A stretch of DNA of 64,000 bases from Aeromicrobium senzhongii. Lineage in GTDB: Bacteria > Actinomycetota > Actinomycetes > Propionibacteriales > Nocardioidaceae. This document shows positions 26,777-35,831 of this stretch, one piece after another. The notes below the pieces were generated by a model, which had not been told where the DNA came from, did no database searches, and saw only the letters and a program-made list of their open reading frames with translations. A program made the position numbers and the translations under genes. The DNA is taken from contig NZ_CP060587.1 in NCBI RefSeq assembly GCF_014334735.1, forward strand, positions 2,108,001 through 2,172,000. The letters are read 5' to 3'. Each line of letters begins with the position of its first letter. The stretch's first letter is position 1.

Positions 26777-27507
26777 CAGGTGTCCAGCGCCTCGGCGACC
26801 GCACGAGCGATGGGCAGGTGCGCGACCGGTCCGTGCCCGGGCAGGACCAGGTCGGCGTCGAGACGGGCCAGCTCCGGCAGCGTGGCACGCAGTCGCGCGG
26901 TGTCGTGATGGAAGAACCCGTCGATGGCCTGCGGTCCCTCGACCGAGCTGAGCGAGTGACCCGTGACCAGGGCATCGCCGGTCACGACCACGCGCTGGGC
27001 CGGGAAGTGGAACGCCGTGTGGCCCGAGGTGTGACCCGGCAGGGAGATCGGGACCGGCGAGCGGGCGACGTGGAGCGGCTCCCCCGGGCGCACCGCCTCG
27101 GGGCGGTCGATCCGCGGATGCTGTGAGCCGCCCAGCCGCGCGATGGTGAGCGCCCAGCGCAGGACCCGCGGGCGCCAGGCCCGCACCAGCACGTCGCGCG
27201 TCGTGGCGCTCTCGATGCGCTCGCCGCGCAACATGGGCAGCTCGTCGGCGCCGGCCAGGACCCGCACGCCTCGCGCGGCGAGGGCGGGCATCGAGCCGGT
27301 GTGGTCGACGTGGTTGTGGGTCAGGACGAGCGCCTCGACCCGGTCCATGGTCGAGCCAGCCCGCCGGACGGACTCCTCCACGAGAGCCGCCTGGCCCGGG
27401 TAGCCGCAGTCGATCAACGCCGCGCGGTCCCCCTCGACGAGCACCACCCAGTTGACGACCTCGGTGCGGGCGAACCAGATCCCGTCGGCGACCTCAGTGA
27501 CCTCCAC
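26776..27507 (-). CDS. Metallo-beta-lactamase-fold hydrolase
   Basis: A 243-residue MBL-fold protein with the metal motif LTHNHVDHTGSMPAL near residue 60, a further His in LPGHTSGHTAF, the bridging Asp in VVTGDALV and a late LPGHGPV histidine. The closest broad type is the glyoxalase II/hydrolase group; the substrate is unknown. TAGGTT lies 6 nt before GTG 27507, so the pair MBL-E1 probably starts with a leaderless message. The 1-base overlap with the E1 gene suggests a joint function, perhaps thioester hydrolysis. Confidence 0.87.
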   Translation of the reverse strand: MEVTEVADGIWFARTEVVNWVVLVEGDRAALIDCGYPGQAALVEESVRRAGSTMDRVEALVLTHNHVDHTGSMPALAARGVRVLAGADELPMLRGERIESATTRDVLVRAWRPRVLRWALTIARLGGSQHPRIDRPEAVRPGEPLHVARSPVPISLPGHTSGHTAFHFPAQRVVVTGDALVTGHSLSSVEGPQAIDGFFHHDTARLRATLPELARLDADLVLPGHGPVAHLPIARAVAEALDT

Positions 27508-27513
27508 GGCTCG

Positions 27514-27519
27514 AACCTA
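27514..27519 (-). promoter_or_regulatory. -10 hexamer (TAGGTT), leaderless start of the MBL gene
   Basis: Six nt separate TAGGTT from GTG 27507. Confidence 0.5.
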
Positions 27520-27614
27520 GGAGCGGACCGCGGCGCTGTCCACGGACGCGCCGTGCGGACGTCGCGATTCGTGGTTAGCGTCGTGAGGGAACCACCATCA
27601 ACGCAGGAGGTCTC

Positions 27615-28061
27615 ATGCCCACTCGTACCGCACGCACCGCCTGGGACGGCGGATTCGAGGACGGCTCCGGACAGGTCGAGCTGACCTCGTCGGGGCTCGG
27701 AACGTTCGAGATGTCGTTCCCCAAGCGCTCCTCCGAGGACGGAGGCGGCGCGACGAACCCCGAGGAGCTCATCGCCGCGGCCCACTCGTCCTGCTTCACC
27801 ATGCAGCTGACCGCCCTGCTGGGCCGGGCCGGCGCGACCGTCCGCTCCGTCGAGACGTCGGCCGACGTGTCGCTCGCGCCCGACCCCGACGGCGGGTTCC
27901 GGATCAATCGCATCGCCCTGACCGTGCGCGCCGAGGCCGAGGGGATCGACGCCGAGAAGTTCGCGCAGGTCGCCCAGGAAGCCAAGGAGACCTGCCCCGT
28001 CAGCAAGGCCCTCGACGGCGTCGACGAGATGACGTTGGACGCCACTCTCGAGGCCGTCTGA
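27615..28061 (+). CDS. OsmC-family hydroperoxide reductase
   Basis: A 148-residue thiol peroxidase of the OsmC/Ohr fold. It has the two reactive cysteines in AAHSSCFTMQL (about residue 60) and ETCPVSKAL (about residue 127), and GGATNPEELIAAAH before the first, as in OsmC rather than Ohr. AGGAGG lies 5-10 nt before ATG 27615. It is a single gene divergent from the MBL-E1 pair and ahead of kgd. Confidence 0.92.
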   Translation: MPTRTARTAWDGGFEDGSGQVELTSSGLGTFEMSFPKRSSEDGGGATNPEELIAAAHSSCFTMQLTALLGRAGATVRSVETSADVSLAPDPDGGFRINRIALTVRAEAEGIDAEKFAQVAQEAKETCPVSKALDGVDEMTLDATLEAV

Positions 28062-28136
28062 GACCGTCGGGCGGACGTCCCGAGCCGCTCATCGACGGGT
28101 TGCACCACCTGACTGCGTGCGACTATGCGCGCGCGT

Positions 28137-28142
28137 TACCCT
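28137..28142 (+). promoter_or_regulatory. Candidate kgd -10 hexamer (TACCCT)
   Basis: TACCCT would start a transcript near 28149, giving a leader of about 58 nt before GTG 28208. Confidence 0.35.
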
Positions 28143-28207
28143 GTGATGAGTCCACCACCCGTGCGCCAGCACGCGAGCAACTTTCCCCGGAAGAGGCGAT
28201 TCAGGCC

Positions 28208-31200
28208 GTGGCCGAGTCCTCCCCCGCGTCGACGACCGACGCTCCGCACCCCGACTTCGGAGCCAATGAATGGCTCGTCGAAGAGATGTACGACCAGTTC
28301 ACCGCAGACCCGTCCTCGGTCGGCGATGAGTGGGCCGAGTTCTTCCGCAAGGGAGGATACGGCTCCGACGGCGAGTCGAACGGCGCCCGCTCGTCGAACG
28401 GCTCCTCGTCCGCCCAGAAGGGCACGAACGAGTCGTCCGAGACGAAGACCGGCGAGCCGGCACGCGAGCCCTCGGCCAAGCAGGCCGAGAAGCCGGCCAC
28501 CCCGGCGGCCTCGCCGGCCGAGCACGCCGCCGACGACAAGAACCCACCGGCACCTGCCGAGGCTCCCTCCACGCCGAAGCCGGCCGCCAAGTCGCAGCCG
28601 AAGAAGACGGCGGCCAAGGAGCAGGCTCCCACCCAGCCCTCGGGCCCCGGCGAGGTCGAGAAGGTCGTGCTCAAGGGCGCGGCCGCCCGCACGGCGACCA
28701 ACATGGACGCCAGCCTCACGGTGCCCACGGCCACCAGCGTCCGCTCAGTGCCGGTGAAGCTGCTGTTCGACCAGCGCGTCGTCATCAACAACCACCTCGC
28801 CCGCGCCCGCGGCGGCAAGGTCTCGTTCACGCACCTGATCGGCTTCGCGGTCGTCCAGGCGCTCAAGGCGATGCCCGAGATGAACACCGGCTTCGAGTAC
28901 AACGAGAAGGGCAAGCCGGTCCAGCTCAACCCCGAGCAGGTCAACTTCGGCCTGGCCGTCGACGTGCAGAAGGCCGACGGCTCGCGCTCGCTCATGGTGC
29001 CCAACATCAAGGGCGCCGACCAGATGGACTTCGCCCAGTTCTGGCGCGGCTACGAGACGATCGTGCGCAAGGCGCGCGACAACAAGCTCGAGGTCAGCGA
29101 CTTCCAGGGCACGACCGTCAGCCTGACCAACCCCGGTGGCATCGGCACCAACCACTCGGTGCCGCGCCTCATGGCCGGTCAGGGCCTCATCGTGGGCGTC
29201 GGCTCGATGGAGTACCCCGCCGAGTTCCAGGGCACCTCCGAGGACACCATCGCGCAGATGGCCGTCTCGAAGATGATGACGCTCACCTCGACGTACGACC
29301 ACCGAGTCATCCAGGGTGCCACGTCGGGCGAGTTCCTGCGTCGCGTCCACCAGCTGCTGCTGGGCGCCGAGGGCTTCTACGACGACATCTTCCGTTCGCT
29401 GCGGATCCCCTACGAGCCCATCCGCTGGGCCAAGGACATCTCGGTCCGCCACGACGACGACGTCGACCGCCAGGCGCGCGTCCTCGAGCTGATCCACGCG
29501 TACCGGGTCCGCGGCCACCTCATGGCCGACACCAACCCGCTCGAGTACCGCCAGCGCACGCACCCCGACCTCGACATCGCGTCGCACGGCCTCACGCTGT
29601 GGGACCTCGACCGCGAGTTCCCGGTCGGCTCGTTCGGCAAGGCCTCGGGCAAGCGCTTCATGAAGCTGCGCGAGATCCTGGGCATCCTGCGTGACTCGTA
29701 CGTGCGCACGATGGCCGTGGAGTACATGCACATCCAGGAGCCCGAGGAGCGCGCCTGGTTCCAGGAGCGCCTCGAGCGCCCGCACGTCAAGGAGCCCCGC
29801 GAGGAGCAGCTGCGCATCCTGCAGAAGCTCAACCAGGCCGAGGCCTTCGAGACGTTCCTGCAGACGAAGTTCGTCGGCCAGAAGCGCTTCAGCCTCGAGG
29901 GTGGCGAGACCGTCATCCCGCTGCTCGACGAGATCTGCGAGGGCGCGGCCGCCGACGGCCTCGAAGAGGTCTGCATCGGCATGGCCCACCGTGGCCGCCT
30001 CAACGTGCTGGTCAACATCGCCGGCAAGGACCCCGCGCAGGTGTTCCGCGAGTTCGAGGGCAACATCGACCCGCGCACCGTCCAGGGCTCCGGCGACGTC
30101 AAGTACCACCTGGGCGTCGACGGCGAGTACACCTCGGTCCACGGCGACAAGGTCAAGGTCTCGGTCGCGGCGAACCCGTCGCACCTCGAGGTCGTCGACC
30201 CGGTCCTGGAGGGCATCGCCCGTGCGAAGCAGGACGTGCTGAACCGTGGCGAGGAGTTCCCGGTCCTGCCGGTGCTCGTCCACGGTGACGCGGCGTTCGC
30301 CGGCCAGGGTGTCGTCGCCGAGACGCTGAACCTGTCCCAGCTGCGCGGCTACCGCACCGGCGGCACGGTCCACGTCATCGTCAACAACCAGGTCGGCTTC
30401 ACCACCAGCCCGTCCTCGTCGCGCTCGTCGACGTACAGCACCGACGTCGCCCGGATGATCCAGGCGCCGATCTTCCACGTCAACGGCGACGACCCCGAGG
30501 CGTGCATCCGCGCGGCCCAGCTGGCCTACGAGTACCGCCGCACGTTCCACAAGGACGTCGTGATCGACCTCGTCTGCTACCGCCGCCGCGGTCACAACGA
30601 GGGCGACGACCCCAGCTTCACGCAGCCGCTGATGTACGACACGATCGAGAAGAAGAAGTCGGTGCGCAAGCTGTACACCGAGGCTCTCGTCGGTCGTGGC
30701 GACATCACGCTCGAGGAGGCCGAGGAGGCGCTCAAGGAGTACCAGAAGCTCCTCGAGCAGAACCTGGCCAAGGTCAAGCAGGCCCAGGACGACTCGGGTT
30801 ACACGCGGACGCCGGACTACCCGGAGAAGCCGTACGACGACGACCTCGTCACCGCGGTCACGCCGGACACGCTCAAGGCGATCGCCGACGCGTACACGAA
30901 CGTGCCCGACGGCTTCACGGTGCACCCGAAGGTGCTGCCGCAGCTGCAGCGTCGCGCCGCGTCGATCACGGCCGGCCCCATCGACTGGGGCACGGGCGAG
31001 ATCATCGCGATGGGCTCGTTGCTGCTCGACGGCCGTCCCGTCCGCCTCGTCGGTCAGGACTCCCGCCGCGGCACGTTCACGACGCGCTTCGCGACGATCA
31101 TCGATCGCCAGAACGGCGACGAGTGGACCCCGCTGCAGCACGTGGGCGAGGACCAGGCGTCGTTCTACGTCTACGACTCGCTGCTGAGCGAGTACGCTGC

Positions 31201-32002
31201 GCTCGGCTTCGAGTACGGCTACTCCGTGGCCCGTCCCGAGGCGCTGACGATGTGGGAGGCCCAGTTCGGCGACTTCGTCAACGGCGCCCAGTCGGTCATC
31301 GACGAGTACATCAGCTCGGGCGAGACCAAGTGGGGCCAGAAGTCCGGCGTCGTGCTGCTGCTGCCGCACGGCTACGAGGGCCAGGGGCCGGATCACTCGT
31401 CAGGCCGCATCGAGCGCTTCCTGACGCTCGCCGCCAACGACGAGATGACGATCGCGCAGCCCTCGACCTCCGCGTCGTACTTCCACCTGCTGCGTCGTCA
31501 GAACCTGCAGGCCCAGCACCGTCCGCTCATCGTCTTCACCCCGAAGTCGATGCTGCGCAACAAGCTGGCCGCCAGCCAGCCCGAGGACTTCACCCAGGGC
31601 ACGTTCCGCCCGGTGATCGGTGACGACCAGGTCGATCCCCAGAAGGTCGAGCGCGTCATCTTGTGCTCGGGCAAGATCACCTGGGACCTGATGACCGAGC
31701 GCAAGCAGCGCGAGGGTGACAGCCCCCGCACGGCGATCGCTCGACTCGAGCAGCTCTACCCGCGTCCGCTGGAGGAGCTCAAGGCCGAGATCGCCAAGTA
31801 CCCGAACGCGAAGCAGATCATCTGGGTCCAGGACGAGCCCGAGAACCAGGGCCCGTGGCCGCACGTCGCGCTGTACCTGCGCGACGAGCTGGGTCTGCCG
31901 ATGTCGCGGGTCACCCGTCCGGAGTCCGGCGCGCCGTCGGTGGGCTCGCACTCGGTGCACGTCGCCGAGTTCAAGGACCTGATGAACCGCGCGTTCGCCT
32001 GA
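28208..32002 (+). CDS. kgd: Multifunctional 2-oxoglutarate decarboxylase/dehydrogenase E1-E2 fusion
   Basis: A 1264-residue actinobacterial TCA-cycle enzyme (Kgd/OdhA). Order: N-terminal E1 helix FGANEWLVEEMYDQF (about 14-45); an Ala/Pro/Lys/Glu linker (about 55-155); an E2-like acyltransferase domain (about 160-400) with DHRVIQGATSGEF, lacking the usual HxxxDG aspartate; then the TPP-dependent E1 core with GMAHRGRLNVLVNIAGK (about 590), HGDAAFAGQG and RRRGHNEGDDP. A separate lipoylated E2 is expected elsewhere. I choose GTG 28208, not the TTG at 28100, because the N-terminus then fits the mycobacterial homologue and GGAAGAGG lies upstream. FHA-type regulators (GarA/OdhI) usually control it; none is in the window. 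Confidence 0.95.
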   Translation: MAESSPASTTDAPHPDFGANEWLVEEMYDQFTADPSSVGDEWAEFFRKGGYGSDGESNGARSSNGSSSAQKGTNESSETKTGEPAREPSAKQAEKPATPAASPAEHAADDKNPPAPAEAPSTPKPAAKSQPKKTAAKEQAPTQPSGPGEVEKVVLKGAAARTATNMDASLTVPTATSVRSVPVKLLFDQRVVINNHLARARGGKVSFTHLIGFAVVQALKAMPEMNTGFEYNEKGKPVQLNPEQVNFGLAVDVQKADGSRSLMVPNIKGADQMDFAQFWRGYETIVRKARDNKLEVSDFQGTTVSLTNPGGIGTNHSVPRLMAGQGLIVGVGSMEYPAEFQGTSEDTIAQMAVSKMMTLTSTYDHRVIQGATSGEFLRRVHQLLLGAEGFYDDIFRSLRIPYEPIRWAKDISVRHDDDVDRQARVLELIHAYRVRGHLMADTNPLEYRQRTHPDLDIASHGLTLWDLDREFPVGSFGKASGKRFMKLREILGILRDSYVRTMAVEYMHIQEPEERAWFQERLERPHVKEPREEQLRILQKLNQAEAFETFLQTKFVGQKRFSLEGGETVIPLLDEICEGAAADGLEEVCIGMAHRGRLNVLVNIAGKDPAQVFREFEGNIDPRTVQGSGDVKYHLGVDGEYTSVHGDKVKVSVAANPSHLEVVDPVLEGIARAKQDVLNRGEEFPVLPVLVHGDAAFAGQGVVAETLNLSQLRGYRTGGTVHVIVNNQVGFTTSPSSSRSSTYSTDVARMIQAPIFHVNGDDPEACIRAAQLAYEYRRTFHKDVVIDLVCYRRRGHNEGDDPSFTQPLMYDTIEKKKSVRKLYTEALVGRGDITLEEAEEALKEYQKLLEQNLAKVKQAQDDSGYTRTPDYPEKPYDDDLVTAVTPDTLKAIADAYTNVPDGFTVHPKVLPQLQRRAASITAGPIDWGTGEIIAMGSLLLDGRPVRLVGQDSRRGTFTTRFATIIDRQNGDEWTPLQHVGEDQASFYVYDSLLSEYAALGFEYGYSVARPEALTMWEAQFGDFVNGAQSVIDEYISSGETKWGQKSGVVLLLPHGYEGQGPDHSSGRIERFLTLAANDEMTIAQPSTSASYFHLLRRQNLQAQHRPLIVFTPKSMLRNKLAASQPEDFTQGTFRPVIGDDQVDPQKVERVILCSGKITWDLMTERKQREGDSPRTAIARLEQLYPRPLEELKAEIAKYPNAKQIIWVQDEPENQGPWPHVALYLRDELGLPMSRVTRPESGAPSVGSHSVHVAEFKDLMNRAFA

Positions 32003-32005
32003 GCC

Positions 32006-32179
32006 GTGTACTTCACCGATCGAGGCATCGAGGAGCTGGCGGCCCGCCGGGGTGAGGAGGAGGTCTCCTTCTCCTGGCTGGCCGAGCAGTTCTCGATCTT
32101 CGTCGACCTGAACCCCGAGTTCGAGGTTCCCGTCGAGCGGCTGGCCACCTGGCTGGCCCGCCTCGACGACGAGGACTAG
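32006..32179 (+). CDS. DUF6104 family small protein (57 aa)
   Basis: GTG 32006, 3 bases after the kgd stop, opens a 57-codon frame starting VYFTDRGIEELAARRGEEEV and containing VDLNPEFEVPVERLATWLAR. It is acidic, soluble and has no motif. Small proteins of this type follow kgd in many actinobacteria, so the placement supports a real gene, probably translated by coupling with kgd. Function unknown. A strong terminator follows. Confidence 0.85.
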   Translation: MYFTDRGIEELAARRGEEEVSFSWLAEQFSIFVDLNPEFEVPVERLATWLARLDDED

Positions 32180-32199
32180 GTCGACACCAGACACGCTCG

Positions 32200-32229
32200 A
32201 AGGCCGCGCCCCGCGAGGGGCGCGGCCTT
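32200..32229 (+). terminator. kgd operon terminator
   Basis: Perfect 13-bp arms (AAGGCCGCGCCCC and its complement) around loop GCGA, 20 bases after the DUF6104 stop. The stem ends in TT but lacks a long U-run. Confidence 0.75.
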
Positions 32230-32265
32230 CGTCGTCCCTGCGGGCGGGACGTCGGTCATGGCCGC

Positions 32266-32271
32266 TACGGT
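32266..32271 (+). promoter_or_regulatory. -10 hexamer (TACGGT), leaderless start of the ATPase gene
   Basis: Six nt separate TACGGT from GTG 32278. Confidence 0.5.
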
Positions 32272-32277
32272 GCTGCC

Positions 32278-32991
32278 GTGGACTTCGACCAACCGCCCGT
32301 CGTGCGGGTCACCGGCACCGAGCCGGACGACTGGTCCGCCTCGATTCCCGCCGTGCGCCAGTTGGTGCGTGACGGCCTCGACCTCGGCCCCGGGGTCACG
32401 TTCCTGGTCGGCGAGAACGGGTCCGGCAAGTCCACGCTCGTCGAGGCGGTCGCCGTCGCCTACGGATTGTCGCCCGAGGGCGGCTCGGCCTTCGGGCGCC
32501 ACCAGACCCGCGAGACCGAGTCGTCCCTGTGGCAGCACCTGACGATCCAACGCGGGGTCGGCAGCGGCAGGTGGGGGTTCTTCCTGCGCGCCGAGACGAT
32601 GCACGGCTGGTACTCCTACCTCGCGGACCATCCCGGCGGCAGTCCCCACGAGCCCGACTTCCACGCGATGAGCCACGGCGAGTCCTTCGTGGCGCTGCTG
32701 CAGCACCGCTTCGACACGGCAGGGTTCTACTGCCTGGACGAGCCGGAGGCCGCCCTGTCGTTCTCCAACACGCTCGCCCTCATGGCGACCCTCGACCAGA
32801 TCACCCGCGACCGGGCCCAGGTCCTGTGCGCGACGCACTCCCCCGTCCTGGCCTCACTGCCCGGCGCGCGCATCCTCGAGGTCGGGGCGTGGGGCCGGCG
32901 CGAGACCGCCTGGGCGGATCTCGAGGTCGTGCACCACTGGCGCACGTTCCTCGACCGCCCCGACCGGTTCCTGCGACACCTGCTCGACTGA
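32278..32991 (+). CDS. AAA/ABC-type ATPase with SMC-like head, unknown role
   Basis: A 237-residue P-loop ATPase: Walker A VGENGSGKST (about residue 43), signature-like AMSHGESF (about 130), Walker B FYCLDEPEAAL (about 155) and a following His switch in CATHSP. It has no membrane segment and no coiled-coil insertion, so it is a compact AAA_15/AAA_21-type protein rather than a transporter or full SMC. Such proteins are often annotated only as predicted ATPase. No nuclease or toxin partner is adjacent; the neighbours are metabolic. Confidence 0.85.
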   Translation: MDFDQPPVVRVTGTEPDDWSASIPAVRQLVRDGLDLGPGVTFLVGENGSGKSTLVEAVAVAYGLSPEGGSAFGRHQTRETESSLWQHLTIQRGVGSGRWGFFLRAETMHGWYSYLADHPGGSPHEPDFHAMSHGESFVALLQHRFDTAGFYCLDEPEAALSFSNTLALMATLDQITRDRAQVLCATHSPVLASLPGARILEVGAWGRRETAWADLEVVHHWRTFLDRPDRFLRHLLD

Positions 32992-32993
32992 GC

Positions 32994-33962
32994 TCAGCGG
33001 GTGAGGACGATCTTGCCGAAGACGTCGCCGTCGAGGACGCGCTGCAGGCCGTCGGCGGCCTGCTCCATGGGGATCTCGGCGTCGATGAGGGGCTTGGTGC
33101 CCGTGACGGCCATGAACTCGGCGAGGCGGCGCAGTTCGTCGCGCGTGCCCATCGTCGAGCCGTGGACGCGCATCTGCTGGAAGAAGATCCGGGTCAACTC
33201 GGCGTGCGACGGCGCATCACCGGACGTGGCGCCGGCGATGACCAGCGTGCCGCCGGGGCGCATCGACTTGATGGAGTGCGACCAGGTGGCCGCGCCGACC
33301 GTCTCGATGACGGCGTCGACCTTGACCGGCAGGCGCTCACCGGAGTCGAAGACCTCGTGCGCACCGATCTCGAGGGCCCGCTGACGCTTCTGCTCGTCGC
33401 GACTGGTGGCGAACACGCGGAAGCCCGCGGCGCGGGCCAGGGTGATCGCGGCGGTGGCGACGCCGCCGCCCGCGCCCTGGACGAGCACCGCGTCGCCGGG
33501 GTTCAGGTCGGCCTGCGTGAACAGCATCCGGTAGGCCGTGAGCCACGCCGTGGGCAGGCAGGCGGCCTCGGCGAACGAGAGCCGCTCGGGCTTGGCGACG
33601 ATGTTGCGCTTCGGGACGGCGACCTTGTCGGCGAAGGTGCCCTGGAAACGCTCCGACAGCAGCGAGCGGCGCGGGTCGAGCGTCTCGTCGCCGACCCAGT
33701 CGGGCGAGCTGATGACGGCGTGGACGAGGACCTCGTTGCCGTCCTCGTCGTAGCCCGCCGCGTCGCAGCCCAGGATCATCGGCAGCGACTCCTCACGCAG
33801 CCCGACGCCGCGCAGGCTCCAGACGTCGTGGTGGTTGATGGAGGCGGCCTTCACCGTCACCGTGGTCCAGCCGTCCGGCACCTCGGGTTCGGGCCGTTCG
33901 CCGACGACGAGTCCGTCCATCGGGTTCTTGGGGTCCATCGAGGCGGCGTAGACAGCGAACAC
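32994..33962 (-). CDS. Medium-chain NADPH:quinone-type oxidoreductase
   Basis: A 322-residue MDR enzyme (quinone oxidoreductase/zinc-binding dehydrogenase type) with the nucleotide motif VLVQGAGGGVATAAITLARA near residue 155 and the catalytic-domain start ASINHHDVWSLRG. The usual structural zinc cysteines are absent, pointing to the quinone-reductase subgroup. GTG 33962 has AGGAG 9 nt upstream and is preferred to the earlier codon. Its stop lies 2 bases from that of the ATPase gene. Confidence 0.88.
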   Translation of the reverse strand: MFAVYAASMDPKNPMDGLVVGERPEPEVPDGWTTVTVKAASINHHDVWSLRGVGLREESLPMILGCDAAGYDEDGNEVLVHAVISSPDWVGDETLDPRRSLLSERFQGTFADKVAVPKRNIVAKPERLSFAEAACLPTAWLTAYRMLFTQADLNPGDAVLVQGAGGGVATAAITLARAAGFRVFATSRDEQKRQRALEIGAHEVFDSGERLPVKVDAVIETVGAATWSHSIKSMRPGGTLVIAGATSGDAPSHAELTRIFFQQMRVHGSTMGTRDELRRLAEFMAVTGTKPLIDAEIPMEQAADGLQRVLDGDVFGKIVLTR

Positions 33963-34055
33963 TGGCGATCTCCTGGGTCGTGACGTCGTGACGAGCAACT
34001 ACGCCTGCGACCCTAACCGGGTCGCCCGCTGCGCGCCCGGGAGGGGCGACGAGCG

Positions 34056-35270
34056 TCAGTAAGGGCGACGGGCGAGGCCGTCGCGGCGCGCGGTGTCCGT
34101 CACCGCGCGAGCGACCGCCTGCGAGACGCGAGGATCGAACGGCGACGGGATGATGTGCGTCTCGCTCAGCTCCTCGTCGTCGACCAGGTCTGCGATCGCG
34201 CGGGCCGCGGCCAGCTTCATCGACTCCGAGATCATCGTCGCCCGGACGTCGAGCGCGCCGCGGAAGATGCCCGGGAAGACCAGCACGTTGTTGAGCTGGT
34301 TCGGGAAGTCCGAGCGGCCGGTGGCCACGATGCGGGCATGGCGGTTCGCGACGTCGGGGTGGACCTCGGGGTTCGGGTTCGCCAGCGCGAAGATGATCGC
34401 GTCCGGAGCCATGGCCGCGACGGCCTCCTCCGGGATCGTCCCGCCGGAGACACCGATGAAGACGTCGGCGCCGTTCAGCGCATCGGAGACCGAGCCGGGA
34501 CGCGCCCAGCCGGCCGTCTCCTCGGCCAGCCACTGCTTGACCTCGTTGAGGTCCTCACGCTCGGGGGTGATGACGCCCGTGCGGTCGACGACGCTGATCT
34601 TGCGGACGCCGGCCGAGCGGAGGATCTTGGTGATCGCGACGCCCGCGGCGCCGGCGCCGGAGATGACGACCTTGACCTCGTCGGGCTCGCGCTCGGTCAG
34701 GCGCAGGGCGTTGTAGAGGCCGGCCAGGACGACGACGGCGGTGCCGTGCTGGTCGTCGTGGAAGACGGGGATCTCGAGCCGCTCGATCAGTCGGCGCTCG
34801 ATCTCGAAGCAGCGCGGGCTGGAGATGTCCTCCAGGTTGACGCCGCCGAACGTCGGCGCGAGACGCACGATCGTCTCGACGATCTCATCGGTGTCCGTGG
34901 TGTCGAGGGCGATCGGGATCGCGTCGACGCCACCGAACTGCTTGAACAAGATGGCCTTGCCCTCCATGACGGGCATGGCGGCCGCGGGGCCGATGTCGCC
35001 CAGGCCGAGCACGGCGGTGCCGTCGGTGATCACGGCGACGGTGTTGCCGACCCACGTGTACTGGTGGGCGACCTCCTTGTCGGCGGCGATCGCCTCACAC
35101 ACGCGGGCGACGCCCGGCGTGTACGCCAGCGACAGGTCCTCGGCATTGGCCACGGGAACCGTCGAGGCGACTTCCATCTTGCCGCCGCGGTGCAGGGCGA
35201 AAACAGGATCGTCGTGGTCGGTCAGCGTCATGAGCAGGTCGGATTCGATCGGATCGAGTTGGGTGGACAT
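34056..35270 (-). CDS. NAD(P)-dependent malic enzyme
   Basis: Oxidative decarboxylation of malate to pyruvate. The 404-residue short bacterial form has the malic N-terminal domain (AYTPGVARVCEAIAA, KAILFKQFGGVDAIPIAL) and a Rossmann domain with VVISGAGAAGVAITKIL near residue 205 and FALANPNPEV. It has no C-terminal phosphotransacetylase-like domain. AGGA lies a few bases before the ATG. It stands alone. Confidence 0.93.
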   Translation of the reverse strand: MSTQLDPIESDLLMTLTDHDDPVFALHRGGKMEVASTVPVANAEDLSLAYTPGVARVCEAIAADKEVAHQYTWVGNTVAVITDGTAVLGLGDIGPAAAMPVMEGKAILFKQFGGVDAIPIALDTTDTDEIVETIVRLAPTFGGVNLEDISSPRCFEIERRLIERLEIPVFHDDQHGTAVVVLAGLYNALRLTEREPDEVKVVISGAGAAGVAITKILRSAGVRKISVVDRTGVITPEREDLNEVKQWLAEETAGWARPGSVSDALNGADVFIGVSGGTIPEEAVAAMAPDAIIFALANPNPEVHPDVANRHARIVATGRSDFPNQLNNVLVFPGIFRGALDVRATMISESMKLAAARAIADLVDDEELSETHIIPSPFDPRVSQAVARAVTDTARRDGLARRPY

Positions 35271-35385
35271 GGTTCCTCGCGCGGCGTGGACTACGGGTGC
35301 CGACGGCGCCGATCCGGCTGCCGTGGTGCGGTCTGAGGCCGCGGGTGAGGACGGGTGTGCCCCAGCGTCCAGTCTCGCACACGGG

Positions 35386-35781
35386 TCACTGCGACGGGTC
35401 GTCGCCCAGCGCCTTGCGGGCCGACCCGGTGGCGAGGCATCCGAGCACCACCACGGCCGAGGCGGCGATGGCGAGCGCGACCGCCCGGTTGTCCCCCGTG
35501 TTGGGGTCCGGGTTGCGCAACGACCACGCCAGCCCCAGACCGATCAACTGGGCCACGACCACCGGCCCCCGCGAGACCGGTGCGCCCCGCAGCAGCCCCA
35601 CGGCGGCCGCCGCCAACCCCACGCCCACCAGCAGCAACATCACGCCGATGCCGATCCCCACGCCGACCCGTCCTTCGACCAGACCACCGAGGTCCAGGAC
35701 CGCCAGAACGATGAAGACGCAGGCCTGGAGGCCGACGACGGTTGCGGCGATGACCAGTGGGTACGGGGAAGAAAGGCGCAC
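35386..35781 (-). CDS. Small membrane protein, unknown function (131 aa)
   Basis: Four hydrophobic segments starting VRLSSPYPLVIAATVVG, with a glycine-rich second helix and a short polar C-terminus. I do not recognise the family. TAGCCT lies 6 nt before GTG 35781, so the message is probably leaderless. It is divergent from whiB1 across a 180-bp regulatory gap. Confidence 0.7.
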   Translation of the reverse strand: MRLSSPYPLVIAATVVGLQACVFIVLAVLDLGGLVEGRVGVGIGIGVMLLLVGVGLAAAAVGLLRGAPVSRGPVVVAQLIGLGLAWSLRNPDPNTGDNRAVALAIAASAVVVLGCLATGSARKALGDDPSQ

Positions 35782-35787
35782 GCACTC

Positions 35788-35793
35788 AGGCTA
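35788..35793 (-). promoter_or_regulatory. -10 hexamer (TAGCCT), leaderless start at 35781
   Basis: Six nt separate TAGCCT from GTG 35781. Confidence 0.45.
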
Positions 35794-35831
35794 CCGGGGT
35801 GAGATTTCAAGCATTTCGAACGATCGCCACA

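Noticed and set aside
23795-26908. 1037-codon plus-strand frame across arsM and the E1 gene
   Set aside because: It overlaps arsM in another frame and runs antisense to the E1 fusion; composition is typical of GC shadow frames.
28745-31396. 883-codon frame antisense to kgd
   Set aside because: Low-complexity Val/Asp/Leu/Arg shadow of a well-identified enzyme gene; no motif or SD.
32278-32991. AAA ATPase as part of an anti-phage defence system
   Set aside because: No nuclease, toxin, reverse transcriptase or restriction gene is adjacent; neighbours are kgd, an oxidoreductase and malic enzyme.
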